Counted from the first letter of the stretch, positions 53,614-62,629 are shown. The stretch is 64,000 bases of DNA from Collimonas arenae (GCF_000786695.1 NZ_CP009962.1:186001-250000), one strand, 5' to 3'. The notes: a model not told the origin generated them from the letters alone. A program made the numbers and translations.

Positions 53614-53689
53614 CTCTTAGCGGCCGTTACAAAATCAAGCTGGCGTTGTTGCTTCTCCTGGCCATCTTGATTTTGCAACAGCCTCTTAG
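53614..53689. repeat. Short palindromic element, arm type A (copy A4, core deleted)
   Basis: Arms CGGCCGTTACAAAATCAAG / CTTGATTTTGCAACAGCCTC and only TGGCGTTGTTGCTTCTCCTG then GCCAT inside, so the Tyr-codon-like GTAC/TCTTCGTCGG part of the core is missing. CTCTTAG flanks the element directly on both sides (53614-53620 and 53683-53689), which could be a target duplication. Confidence 0.65.
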
Positions 53690-53909
53690 GCAGGAAACGC
53701 GCCAGGCAAGATCAGCAGTGGCAGGGCGAGTCTGGCATGCAGTTTGCTTTTGCAGTAGCTTTATGTCGGCAAAACATTATTTGTAATGCGCCGATAAGCC
53801 GCTGAGTGATGTAGCATGTTGCTTGCCTTGCGTTTCCCTGCGCCGGGGCTGGTGAGCGCAACAATGCTGGCGTTATTTTGCAACGGTCTTTCATTGACAG
53901 GCAGAAGAA

Positions 53910-55448
53910 GTGACTTCAACCATACCGCGTCTGCAAATCGCCCATATCCGCAAAGCCTATCCCGGCGTGCTGGCGAACGACGACATCAATCTCTCCGTCG
54001 CACCCGGCGAAATCCATGCCGTGCTGGGAGAAAACGGCGCCGGCAAATCAACCCTGATGAAAATCATCTTCGGCACCGTCAAGCCGGACGCCGGCGAGAT
54101 TTTCTGGAACGGCGAACTGGCCCACATCGCCAATCCACACATTGCGCGCCAGCTTGGCATCGCCATGGTGTTCCAGCATTTTTCCCTGTTCGATACGCTC
54201 ACCGTCGCTGAAAACATTGCGCTCGGCCTGGCCTCCAACGTCAGCATGCTGCAACTGGTGACACAAATCCGCCAGACCGGCGACAAATATGGGCTGGAGC
54301 TGGAACCGCATCGCCACGTGCATACCCTGTCGGTCGGCGAGCGGCAACGAGTGGAAATCGTGCGCGCCTTGCTGACCAATCCGCAGTTGCTGATCCTCGA
54401 TGAACCGACGTCAGTGCTGACGCCGCAGGCGGTAGAAAGATTGTTCGTCACCTTGCGCAAGCTGGCCGCCGAAGGCTGCAGCATTTTATATATCAGCCAC
54501 AAGCTCGATGAGATCCGCGCCTTGTGCCACAGCGCCACCGTCATGCGCAACGGCAAAGTCACCGGCATCTGCGATCCGCGCAATGAAACCAGCGCCGGCC
54601 TGTCGCGCATGATGATCGGCGATGAGCTGGTGCGCCTGCAACGCGAACGCAATCCCGATTCGCTGCGCAGTGAGCGCAAGCTGCATATCAACCGTTTAAG
54701 CCTGCCGAAAGCCCATCTGTTCGCAATGGAACTGAAAGATATCGAATGCGAAGTGCGCGCCGGTGAAATCGTCGGCATTGCCGGTGTGTCCGGCAATGGC
54801 CAGCAAGAGCTGCTGGCGGCGCTCTCCGGCGAAGACCAGCGCGCCGCGCCTAATATGGTGATGCTGGCGGGTCGTGCAGCCGGCCAGCTGGCGCCCAATC
54901 CGCGCCGTGCGCTCGGCCTTGGGCTGGTGCCGGAAGAACGGCTGGGACGCGGCGCAGTGCCGACCCTGGCGCTGGCCGCCAATATGCTGCTGTCGCACCA
55001 GAAACCGCCCTATGTTAAACACGGCATGATCGATTTCGCTTACGCCCGCAAGAGCGCGGCGTCCATCATCGACCGCTTCAAGGTGAAAGCCAGCGGCCCG
55101 GATGCGCTGGCCAAGAGCCTGTCCGGCGGCAATTTGCAAAAATTCATCGTCGGCCGCGAGCTGGAGCGCAAGCCTGGCGTCTTCATCGTGGCGCAGCCGA
55201 CCTGGGGCGTGGACGTTGGCGCGGCGGCGCAGATCCATGCCGAAATTCTCGCCCTCAAACAGGAAGGCTGCGCGGTGTTGATTATTTCCGAAGAACTGGA
55301 TGAGCTGTTCGCGCTATGCGATCGCCTGCACGTGATCGCCAAGGGCAAGCTGTCGCCATCGATTGCAATCGAGCAGGCTACGCGAGAACAAGTCGGCTTG
55401 TGGATGAGTGGTTTGTGGCAGGATACAGCGGAGGCCGCGCATGCATAA
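53910..55448 (+). CDS. BMP-type nucleoside ABC importer, ATP-binding protein
   Basis: 512 aa, two ABC domains in one chain, as in BmpA/YufO-type nucleoside and sugar importers. The first has Walker A GENGAGKST (40-48), signature LSVGERQRVEI and LDEPTSVLTP. The second has a degenerate P-loop (VSGNGQQEL, no Lys), and signature LSGGNLQKFIVGREL. GTG start (53910); no ATG is available before the Walker A. The permease gene begins 8 bp inside this gene. It energises uptake with the two permeases and the lipoprotein encoded downstream. Confidence 0.9.
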   Translation: MTSTIPRLQIAHIRKAYPGVLANDDINLSVAPGEIHAVLGENGAGKSTLMKIIFGTVKPDAGEIFWNGELAHIANPHIARQLGIAMVFQHFSLFDTLTVAENIALGLASNVSMLQLVTQIRQTGDKYGLELEPHRHVHTLSVGERQRVEIVRALLTNPQLLILDEPTSVLTPQAVERLFVTLRKLAAEGCSILYISHKLDEIRALCHSATVMRNGKVTGICDPRNETSAGLSRMMIGDELVRLQRERNPDSLRSERKLHINRLSLPKAHLFAMELKDIECEVRAGEIVGIAGVSGNGQQELLAALSGEDQRAAPNMVMLAGRAAGQLAPNPRRALGLGLVPEERLGRGAVPTLALAANMLLSHQKPPYVKHGMIDFAYARKSAASIIDRFKVKASGPDALAKSLSGGNLQKFIVGRELERKPGVFIVAQPTWGVDVGAAAQIHAEILALKQEGCAVLIISEELDELFALCDRLHVIAKGKLSPSIAIEQATREQVGLWMSGLWQDTAEAAHA

Positions 55449-56529
55449 TCTGTGGCCGTGGAAACTGGAGCTGCGCGGCACGCCGTCGCGCGCCATGACG
55501 TATTTGTCGCCGCTGATTGCGATCGTGCTGACCATGTTGCTGGGCGCGTTATTGTTTGCCGCGTTAGGCAAGGATCCGCTGGCCGGTCTCAAGGTATTCC
55601 TGATCGATCCTTTTAACGGCAAGCGCGCCATCAGCGAGCTGCTGCTGAAAGCCACCCCGCTGATACTCTGCGCACTCGGCCTGGCGGTATGCTTCCGCGC
55701 GAATATCTGGAACATCGGCGCCGAAGGCCAGTTCACCGTCGGCGCATTGTTCTCTGGCGCCATGCTGGTATTCCTTGACGTGCCTAACCATGCGATACCG
55801 GGCAGCGTCGGCCTGGTCCTGATGGTACTCGCCGGTATCGTCGGCGGCGCCTTCTGGGCCAGTATCACGGCCTCGTTGCGCGACCGTTTCAACGCCAATG
55901 AAATCCTGGTCTCGCTGATGCTGACCTATGTCGCTCAGCTGCTGCTGATGTATGCGGTGAACGGGCCCTTGAAAGATCCGAACGGCATGAATTTCCCGCA
56001 ATCGAAAGTGTTCTCCGACGAATTCATGCTGCCGATGCTGCTGAGCGGTACGCGCTTGCACATCGGTTTCGCCGTGACCTTGATACTGGCGGCGGTGATG
56101 ACGGTGTTCATGACACGCAGCTTCCGCGGCTTTTCGCTGATGGTCGGTGGCGTCGCACCGCATGCGGCGCGTTATGCCGGTTTTTCCAGCCGCAGCGCCT
56201 TGTGGGTATCGCTGCTGATTTCCGGCGGCTTTGCCGGTCTGGCCGGAGCCTTTGAAATCGCCGGGCCGATCGGCCAGCTGCTGCCGTCGGTGTCGCCCGG
56301 CTATGGCTTTGCCGCCATTATCGTCGCCTTTATCGGCCGCCTGCATCCGGTCGGCGCGGTATTGGGCGGGCTGGTGATGTCGCTGCTGTATCTGGGCGGC
56401 GAACTGGCGCAATCGCGGCTCGGCCTGCCATCGGCGATCACCGGCGTGTTCCAGGGCATGCTGCTGTTCTTGCTGCTGGCGAGCGATACGCTGATCAATT
56501 ACCGCTTGCGCCGGAAAGCGAGGATTTGA
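55441..56529 (+). CDS. BMP-type nucleoside ABC importer, permease 1
   Basis: 362 aa, BPD_transp_2 family with about ten helices. Typical segments are NIWNIGAEGQFTVGALFSG, NEILVSLMLTYVAQLLLMY, and GFAAIIVAFIGRLHPVGAVL. The start at 55441 overlaps the ATPase stop by 8 bp. Works as heterodimer with the next permease in the inner membrane. One base separates the two permease genes. Confidence 0.92.
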   Translation: MHNLWPWKLELRGTPSRAMTYLSPLIAIVLTMLLGALLFAALGKDPLAGLKVFLIDPFNGKRAISELLLKATPLILCALGLAVCFRANIWNIGAEGQFTVGALFSGAMLVFLDVPNHAIPGSVGLVLMVLAGIVGGAFWASITASLRDRFNANEILVSLMLTYVAQLLLMYAVNGPLKDPNGMNFPQSKVFSDEFMLPMLLSGTRLHIGFAVTLILAAVMTVFMTRSFRGFSLMVGGVAPHAARYAGFSSRSALWVSLLISGGFAGLAGAFEIAGPIGQLLPSVSPGYGFAAIIVAFIGRLHPVGAVLGGLVMSLLYLGGELAQSRLGLPSAITGVFQGMLLFLLLASDTLINYRLRRKARI

Positions 56530-56530
56530 C

Positions 56531-57451
56531 ATGGAACAGTTAGCTTCACTGATTGCGGCTTCGATCAATGCCGGCACGCCCTTGCTGCTGGCAGCGCTCG
56601 GCTTGCTGATCAACGAACGCGCCGGCGTTCTCAATCTCGGCGCGGAGGGCATGATGCTGGTCGCCGCCATCGCCGGTTTTGCGGTCGGCTACAGCACCCA
56701 CAGCCCGATGCTCGGTTTTCTCGCCGGCGCGCTCAGCGGCGTGCTGATGGCGGCGCTGTTTTCCTGGCTGGCGCTGGTGCTGGCGACCAACCAGGTCGCC
56801 ACCGGCCTGGCCTTGTCGATTTTCGGCACAGGGCTTTCCGCTTTCCTCGGGCAGAGCCTGGTAGGCCTTGGCCTGCCGGCGCAAGCGATGGGGATTCCCT
56901 ATCTCAAGGACATCCCCTTTATCGGCCCGGCCTTGTTCCAGCAGCACTGGATGAGCTATCTCGCCCTGCTGCTGTGCGGCGCCATTGCCTGGTTTATTTA
57001 CCGCACCCGCGCCGGCCTGGTCTTGCGCGCCATTGGTGAATCGCCGGAATCGGCGCATGCGCTGGGTTATCCGGTGCGCTGGATACGCTTTGCCGCCTTG
57101 CTGTTCGGCGGCGCCTGCTGCGGCCTCGCCGGCGCCTATCTCTCGCTGGTGTATACGCCCATGTGGGTAGAGGGCCTGGTATCCGGCCGTGGATGGATCG
57201 CGCTGGCGTTGACCGCCTTCGCCACCTGGCGGCCGCTGCGTGTGCTGCTTGGCGCGCTGCTGTTCGGCGGCGTGACGATCTTGCAGTTTTACCTGCAAGG
57301 CATGGGAGTGAGCATTCCGTCGCAGGTGCTGTCGATGGCGCCGTATGTGGCCACCATCGTGGTGCTGGCGCTGATTTCGCGCAATCCGGACTGGATCCGT
57401 TTGAACATGCCGGCATCGCTGGGCAAGCCGTTCAAGCCGGATGCAAGTTGA
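56531..57451 (+). CDS. BMP-type nucleoside ABC importer, permease 2
   Basis: 306 aa, BPD_transp_2 family. NERAGVLNLGAEGMMLVAAI is the diagnostic segment, and NQVATGLALSIFGTGLSAFL and GRGWIALALTAFATWRPLRV follow. About nine helices. Immediately after permease 1. The binding lipoprotein follows after a 194-bp spacer with a pair of hairpins that may reduce or stabilise transcripts. Confidence 0.92.
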   Translation: MEQLASLIAASINAGTPLLLAALGLLINERAGVLNLGAEGMMLVAAIAGFAVGYSTHSPMLGFLAGALSGVLMAALFSWLALVLATNQVATGLALSIFGTGLSAFLGQSLVGLGLPAQAMGIPYLKDIPFIGPALFQQHWMSYLALLLCGAIAWFIYRTRAGLVLRAIGESPESAHALGYPVRWIRFAALLFGGACCGLAGAYLSLVYTPMWVEGLVSGRGWIALALTAFATWRPLRVLLGALLFGGVTILQFYLQGMGVSIPSQVLSMAPYVATIVVLALISRNPDWIRLNMPASLGKPFKPDAS

Positions 57452-57477
57452 GTATTGAAGTGTATTTCTAAAAGCGC

Positions 57478-57546
57478 CGTCATCCCCGCGAACGCGGGGA
57501 TCCAGGTTACTGATGACAATGGATTCCCGCGTTCGCGGGAACGACG
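57478..57546. repeat. Paired inverted hairpin repeats, CGTCATCCCCGCGAACGCGG type
   Basis: Left unit CGTCATCCCCGCGAACGCGG then GGATCCA (57478-57504) and right unit TGGATTCCCGCGTTCGCGGG then AACGACG (57520-57546) are inverted copies, each itself a hairpin. This is a widespread intergenic palindrome type in proteobacteria. It lies inside the transporter operon, between permease and binding-protein genes. Confidence 0.82.
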
Positions 57547-57645
57547 AGCCGAGAGTTATTCGAGCTATCCGAATACTTAGTAATAAAACTGAATAGAAGA
57601 TTTGATAACAGACCGACCAACCATCAACACAGAGGGAGATAAGCA

Positions 57646-58785
57646 ATGAAAATAGCACGCAGGGCATCACTCGCAATGCTCGTCGCACTGACAGCCGCCA
57701 CGCTGATCGGTTGTGGCAAGAAGGAAGAAGCGGCCGCGCCGGCGGCAGCCGTTGCACCGGCAGCAGCGCCGGCCAAGGCCGATCCGCTGAAAGTGGCTTT
57801 TGTCTATATCGGCCCGGTCGGCGATGCCGGTTGGACCTTCGCCCACGACAAGGGCCGCAAGGCGGTCGATGAAAAATTCGGCGACAAGGTGAAAACCACT
57901 TTTGTCGAAAACGTTCCTGAATCGGCAGCCGATGCAGAGCGCGTGTTCCGCCAGCTGGCTGTCGACGGCAACAAGCTGATCTTCGGCACCAGCTTCGGTT
58001 ATATGGAAGCGATGCTCAAGGTCGCCAAGGAATTCCCGGACGTCAAATTCGAGCACGCCACCGGTTTCAAGACTGCCGACAATCTGGCGCAATACGACGT
58101 CCGCACCTATGAAGGCGCTTACCTGGCCGGCGTGGTCGCCGGCAAGATCAGCAAATCAGGCAAGCTGGGCGTGGTTGGCTCGGTACCGATTCCTGAGGTG
58201 ATCCGCAACATCGATGCCTTCACCCTCGGCGCGCGTTCGGTCAATCCGAAGGCCACCACGCGTGTGGTGTGGGTCAACAAGTGGTTCGATCCGGGCAAGG
58301 AGCGCGAAGCCGCCACCACGCTGATCGGCCAGGGCGTCGATGTGCTGATGCAGAACACCGACTCCGCCGCCGTGGTCCAGACCGCGCAGGAAAAAGGCGT
58401 GGCCGCCTTCGGCTGGGATAGCGACATGACCAGCTTCGGCGCGAAAGCGCATCAGGCGGCATCGATGATCAACTGGGGCGTCTACTACGACAAACGCGTC
58501 GGCCAGGTGCTCGACGGCACCTGGAAAACCGATACCAGCTGGCTCGGCCTGAAAGACGACGGCATCGATCTCGGCGCCTTCAACCCAAGCTTGCCGGATG
58601 ACGTCAAGGCGCTGGTGGCGGAACGCAAGAAAGCCATCATCGACGGCAGCGCGCCAATCTGGAAAGGCCCGGTCATCGACAACACCGGCAAGGAACAGGT
58701 GGCCAAGGATGCGGTCGCCGATGACGCCTTCCTGCACGGCATCAAGTTCTACGTGCAAGGCGTGGAAGGCAAAGTGCCGGGCTGA
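57646..58785 (+). CDS. BMP-family nucleoside-binding lipoprotein
   Basis: 379 aa. Lipobox LIGCG (Cys about residue 24) then an Ala/Pro linker. The BMP/PnrA domain: KVAFVYIGPVGDAGWTFAHD, FVENVPESAADAERVFRQLA, GTSFGYMEAMLKVAKEFPDV, VGSVPIPEVIRNIDAFTLGA, and AAFGWDSDMTSFGAKAHQAA. It captures purine or related nucleosides for the ABC importer encoded upstream. AGGGAG precedes the ATG. Confidence 0.92.
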   Translation: MKIARRASLAMLVALTAATLIGCGKKEEAAAPAAAVAPAAAPAKADPLKVAFVYIGPVGDAGWTFAHDKGRKAVDEKFGDKVKTTFVENVPESAADAERVFRQLAVDGNKLIFGTSFGYMEAMLKVAKEFPDVKFEHATGFKTADNLAQYDVRTYEGAYLAGVVAGKISKSGKLGVVGSVPIPEVIRNIDAFTLGARSVNPKATTRVVWVNKWFDPGKEREAATTLIGQGVDVLMQNTDSAAVVQTAQEKGVAAFGWDSDMTSFGAKAHQAASMINWGVYYDKRVGQVLDGTWKTDTSWLGLKDDGIDLGAFNPSLPDDVKALVAERKKAIIDGSAPIWKGPVIDNTGKEQVAKDAVADDAFLHGIKFYVQGVEGKVPG

Positions 58786-58848
58786 AGATAGTCAGTTGTG
58801 CGGAGCGGCCTGTCCGCTCCGCGCTTCCTGTACAGAACGGAGGGCAAC

Positions 58849-59372
58849 ATGAAATCCGCCGCTATCTGGAGCCGGGGCCGATCGTCCTGGTCAGCTCCAG
58901 GTGGAAAAAACAAGTCAACATCATGACGCTGGGCTGGCAAACGATGATGGAGTTCTCGCCATCGCTGGTCGGCTGCACTATCGCCGGCGGCAATTTCAGC
59001 TTCGACCTGATCCGCAACAGCCGGGAATGCGTAATCAATATCCCTTCCGCGAAACTGGTCGACAAGGTGGTCGGCATCGGCAACTGCTCCGGCAGCGAAA
59101 TCGACAAATTCCAGGAATTCCAGCTGACCCCGGTCAAAGCCAGCAAGGTGAAAGCGCCGATGATCCAGGAGTGCTTTGCCAGCCTGGAATGCAAGCTGGC
59201 CGACGACAGCCTGATCGATAAATACAATTTCTTCATCTTTGAAGTGGTCAAAGCGCATCTCGCGCCCACCCCCAAACATCCGCAGACGCTGCACTACGCC
59301 GGCAACGGCGAATTCATGGTGTCAGGCAAGCGCATAAGCCGCCGCGCCGGGTTTCGCCCGGAGTACTTGTAA
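58849..59372 (+). CDS. Flavin reductase-family protein with shifted 5' end
   Basis: From 58860 on, one frame encodes RYLEPGPIVLVSSRWKKQVN then IMTLGWQTMMEFSPSLVGC and GECVINIP-like segments through to 59372, a flavin reductase-like FMN-binding domain. The only start with a strong ribosome binding site (CGGAGGGCAAC before ATG 58849) is in a different frame, one base off, and hits a stop at 58924. Either one base is lost between 58852 and 58860, or translation starts internally at ATG 58923, removing the first conserved strand. The N-terminus is also shorter than usual. Possible recent pseudogene. Confidence 0.6.
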
Positions 59373-59482
59373 CAAGACAGGCCAAGAATTAAATATGTTC
59401 TGGATGTTGTGATTAGACAACGAGTAAGCACGAGGCTCGTTGCTATACTCGATTTTCTTTCAATTTTCATATCGAGACGCAC

Positions 59483-60688
59483 ATGCCTGATCAGGACCCG
59501 ACGTCGAAATCTGCGGGGCGCGCCAAGTCGCCCAATATTGCCAGCCTGACCAGCGCCATGGTGGAAGATACCGCCAGCATCCTGCAGCAAAGCGGTGAAC
59601 TGCAACCCGGCTCCGGCATCATCACCAGCGTGATCGCACTCAGCCTCGGCTTCCTCAGCCTGCTCGGCGTGCTGGCGTTCCACTACCCGCAATACCTGAC
59701 CACACCTGAGCTGCGCCACGTCTATTCCGTCAGCCTGATGCGTCAGATACTGTTCGGCGCATTGCTGGTCGCCGGTATCCTGTCGCTGGCGAACATCCTG
59801 TTCGGCCGCCACCGCTCCCTGAATTTTTCCGCGCTGCTGATGGTGCTGGTCGCGGTGGCGTGGGGTGGCTCCAAGGTCGCCGTCGGCGATTTCCCTGACC
59901 ACACGCCCTACATCGGCCTCGACTGGTTCATCATCGATCTGCTCGGCTCGACCCTGATCTTTGTGCTGATTGAAAAGTTGTTCCCGCTCTATCGCAAGCA
60001 AGCCATCTTCCGTTTCGAGTGGCAGACCGACCTGGTGCATTTTGCCGTCAACCATTTCATCATCGGCTTGGCGCTGCTGGTGGTCAACGTCATGATCCAC
60101 CGCGTATTCGGCTGGATGGTGCACGCAGATTTCCAGAACACCGTCGCCGCCATCAGCTTCATTCCGCAACTGCTGCTGTGCATGCTGGTCGCCGACCTGA
60201 TGGAATACGGCGCCCATCGCGCCTATCACGAGGTTCCTTTCCTGTGGCGCTTCCACTCGGTGCATCACAGCGTCAAGACCATGGACTGGCTGGCCGGTTC
60301 GCGCCAGCACATCCTCGAACTGATCTGCACCCGGGTACTGGTGCTAGGCCCGCTGTTCGTACTCGGCTTCGACAAATCGGTTGTCAACGCCTACATCATC
60401 GTCGTCGGCTTCCAGGCAGTGTTCAACCATTCCAACGTACACCTGCCATGGGGGCCGCTGCGCTATATTTTCGTCACGCCCGATTTCCATCACTGGCACC
60501 ATTCGTCGGAAGATGAAGCCATCGACAAGAACTACGCCGCGCACTTTGCCTTCATCGATTATTTTCTCGGTACTGCGGTCAAGGTGGGGCGTGCGTTTCC
60601 GGAGAAATACGGTGTGGTCGGCGATTACATGCCGGATGGGTTTATCCGGCAGCAGGCTTTTCCGTTTCGCAAGCAGAAGATAGATTAA
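59483..60688 (+). CDS. Sterol desaturase/fatty acid hydroxylase family protein
   Basis: 401 aa, membrane protein with about seven helices. The eight-His diiron motif is intact: HRAYHE, HSVHHSVKTMDW and HHWHHSSEDEA in order. The family introduces hydroxyl groups or double bonds into lipids, using O2 and a diiron site. The N-terminal ~60 residues are soluble. It may act on membrane or hopanoid-like lipids; no pathway gene is adjacent. Confidence 0.9.
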   Translation: MPDQDPTSKSAGRAKSPNIASLTSAMVEDTASILQQSGELQPGSGIITSVIALSLGFLSLLGVLAFHYPQYLTTPELRHVYSVSLMRQILFGALLVAGILSLANILFGRHRSLNFSALLMVLVAVAWGGSKVAVGDFPDHTPYIGLDWFIIDLLGSTLIFVLIEKLFPLYRKQAIFRFEWQTDLVHFAVNHFIIGLALLVVNVMIHRVFGWMVHADFQNTVAAISFIPQLLLCMLVADLMEYGAHRAYHEVPFLWRFHSVHHSVKTMDWLAGSRQHILELICTRVLVLGPLFVLGFDKSVVNAYIIVVGFQAVFNHSNVHLPWGPLRYIFVTPDFHHWHHSSEDEAIDKNYAAHFAFIDYFLGTAVKVGRAFPEKYGVVGDYMPDGFIRQQAFPFRKQKID

Positions 60689-60716
60689 GTCGTCATAGAA
60701 AACCGATGTGGAAGAT

Positions 60717-61091
60717 ATGAAAAGCAAGAATGCAAACCTGCCGCGCTATCTTTACGTGGCAAGCGTGGTTGTTCTGATCGTCGGTTTGCTAAGCGCCGGT
60801 GTGGTGTATTACTTCGCTGCGGATGGCGGCAACCATGGCCTGGGTTACAACGTGGTGGGCGGCAGCGCCTACGCCGCCGGTGAGTCGAAGGCATATTTGC
60901 GGGATATGGAAATGTACGGCGGCACATCAGGCAGGCTGATTGGCGGCTTCAATCAATGGCTGGCCAGTCTTTGGCATGGCAAGCGGCTGGCTTATGTGTT
61001 GGCGATCTCTGCTGCCGTGATTTCGTATGTCTGCTTCTGGGTTGCTCGTGATCTGGAGTTGTTTGCAACTGGTGAGACAAATGGAGGATAG
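60717..61091 (+). CDS. Two-helix membrane protein of unknown function
   Basis: About 124 aa. Transmembrane segments YLYVASVVVLIVGLLSAGVV (near 11-30) and LAYVLAISAAVISYVCFWVA (near 93-112) enclose a Gly-rich periplasmic loop. Start uncertain: the ATG at 60717 has its GGAAG too close; a GTG at 60708 is possible. It begins 28 bp after the desaturase gene and may be co-transcribed. Confidence 0.6.
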   Translation: MKSKNANLPRYLYVASVVVLIVGLLSAGVVYYFAADGGNHGLGYNVVGGSAYAAGESKAYLRDMEMYGGTSGRLIGGFNQWLASLWHGKRLAYVLAISAAVISYVCFWVARDLELFATGETNGG

Positions 61092-61216
61092 GGGAAAGTC
61101 TGCTATCGGCAACTGCGGACTGTCGGATATCGCACGACTTATCATTGTCTCGTTGGGCGTTCCGTGGCAGCACGCGTTGGCCGTTTCTCATTCATTTCAT
61201 AGCCTTAGGTACCAAA

Positions 61217-61726
61217 ATGTCGTTTACTTTCAAATGCACATCCTGTGAAGAAATTCACGAAGGCATGCCGAATTTCGATGCTCATGCACCGTTAAGTTAC
61301 TACGCAGTTCCTGAGAATGAACGGGCGGAGCGTTGTGTCCTTGGCAGTGATGACTGCGTTATCGACAAAAAGTATTTCTTTGTTCTTGGATGCATTGAAA
61401 TACCGGTGAAGGGCGCAGTTGAGTCATTTAGCTGGGGCGTATGGGTCTCTCTGAGTGAAACTAACTATATGGAATGGGCCAAGTATTTTGACGAAACAGA
61501 GCGTTCTCATATCGGGCCTTTGTTCGGCTGGCTCGATGCTTGGTTGAAGCCCTATCCAGACACGATGAATCTCAAAACAAGAATTCATTTGCGAGATGAC
61601 GGTGTCCGCCCATTTATTGAGTTAGAGCCTACGATCCACCCACTCGCAGTTGAACAGCGGAGCGGAATTTCAGAAGCACGTGTCGCGGAACTCTACTCTT
61701 TAATGATGCATCAACATGACGGCTAG
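61217..61726 (+). CDS. DUF2199 protein
   Basis: 169 aa. It opens with FTFKCTSCEEIHEGMPNFDA, a CxxC pair typical of DUF2199, followed by RAERCVLGSDDCVIDKKYFF, FSWGVWVSLSETNYMEWAKY and the C-terminal HPLAVEQRSGISEARVAEL. Cytoplasmic; function unknown. The longer frame from 61145 adds no family sequence. Composition becomes more AT-rich from here to the window end. Confidence 0.9.
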   Translation: MSFTFKCTSCEEIHEGMPNFDAHAPLSYYAVPENERAERCVLGSDDCVIDKKYFFVLGCIEIPVKGAVESFSWGVWVSLSETNYMEWAKYFDETERSHIGPLFGWLDAWLKPYPDTMNLKTRIHLRDDGVRPFIELEPTIHPLAVEQRSGISEARVAELYSLMMHQHDG

Positions 61727-61732
61727 AGTCGA

Positions 61733-61864
61733 TTGTTGCCAGCCGCATCGGTCAGAGAACCAGGCACAAAGTCCGAGGTAGATATCGAAATCGTTTATCC
61801 GATCTATAAGGATGGCAAGAATCCATATAGTCCCTTCGCAAGTTTCGGGCTCGATCAAGACTGA
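61733..61864 (+). pseudogene. Possible C-terminal gene remnant
   Basis: Directly after the DUF2199 stop and in the same frame, about 43 codons read LPAASVREPGTKSEVDIEIV then YPIYKDGKNPYSPFASFGLD before a stop. The coding-like text without a start suggests a remnant of another gene's 3' end. The family is not recognised. Confidence 0.35.
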
Positions 61865-62014
61865 ATTCGCTTGTATGAGCTGAATCATCTTCGATCAATT
61901 GACGTCAGTAAATGGTGCGTTGTGCTGGCTCATCCGAGCGATGTCGATTTAGTCGGGGTCTAGCTTGATCAAATTAGCCGCGAGACCAGACGCGATCTCG
62001 CGGCTGATGTCGAT

Positions 62015-62317
62015 TTAACCGTCGCTAGTGATCACAAGACAGCCCTTCATAATTCTGACTTCCACCGGCGAGTGTGGCGAAATCCCTGCACGCGCAATTC
62101 CCTTGCCACCTAAACGAATCCACAAAACCTCGGGATCTTCTTCCTGATAAAAGGAAGCTGTGAGCCGGCTAGCTTCGTCTGTAGCCATTGGATCGGGGAT
62201 GGTTTGTGTGGGATTTTGCTTGCTGACGTCAGGCGGATACGTCAACGTATCAATGGGATGATTTGGCGGAGGTGAGGCAGATGCGGATGATGCTTTTGCT
62301 GCGCGGAAGCTAGTCAT
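62015..62317 (-). CDS. SymE-like toxin family protein
   Basis: 100 aa. The C-terminal domain, VLWIRLGGKGIARAGISPHS then PVEVRIMKGCLVITSDG, matches the SymE SpoVT/AbrB-like fold of type I toxin-antitoxin systems. The N-terminal half is Ala/Pro-rich and unlike family members. The ATG at 62317 has AAAGGAG 6 nt before it; the frame upstream to 62557 overlaps a structured leader. In E. coli an antisense RNA (SymR) controls SymE; here the leader has its own terminator on the same strand. Confidence 0.75.
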   Translation of the reverse strand: MTSFRAAKASSASASPPPNHPIDTLTYPPDVSKQNPTQTIPDPMATDEASRLTASFYQEEDPEVLWIRLGGKGIARAGISPHSPVEVRIMKGCLVITSDG

Positions 62318-62629
62318 TGCGGACTCCTTTGGGTGGCAGTTAAGCCGCTTCCCGCTTCCTAACGGGAGGGCGGCAAATAGCAGGGTAGGAAGACCGGCAC
62401 CCAAAAGCAAACCGGCAGCCCGAAGGCTCCCCACCATCGCCGCCCATAGAGAACGCGCAATGGTGCTCGCACAAAAAAAACCGCATGACGCGGCTTGTGC
62501 GCTTTTGAGTATTCGGGCTTCCCAACCCGGCCCCTTCTTTTTCAGGGACGGCGTCACTATAAACGCTAATGAATGCTATGACAATTCTACTCGGATCAAT
62601 AGTCTGAGATATTCGGAAGATTCGTATAG
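62318..62629. other. Structured leader region upstream of the SymE-like gene
   Basis: No credible protein gene. On the minus strand it contains the terminator above and then GGGAGCCTTCGGGCTGCCGG and TGGCGGCGATGG-type stretches that resemble the leader/C4-type antisense RNA segments in P4-like satellites. This resemblance is from memory, not a search. Confidence 0.35.
62473..62494 (-). terminator. Terminator in the leader of the SymE-like gene
   Basis: On the minus strand, GCCGCGTCATGCGG is followed by a run of eight T: a 4-5 bp GC stem, CATGA loop, then T-tract. It lies about 155 bp before the start codon, so early termination or a small leader RNA is likely. Confidence 0.6.

Noticed and set aside
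59294..60310. 338-codon minus-strand ORF
   Set aside because: Antisense to the desaturase-family gene with its full His motif.
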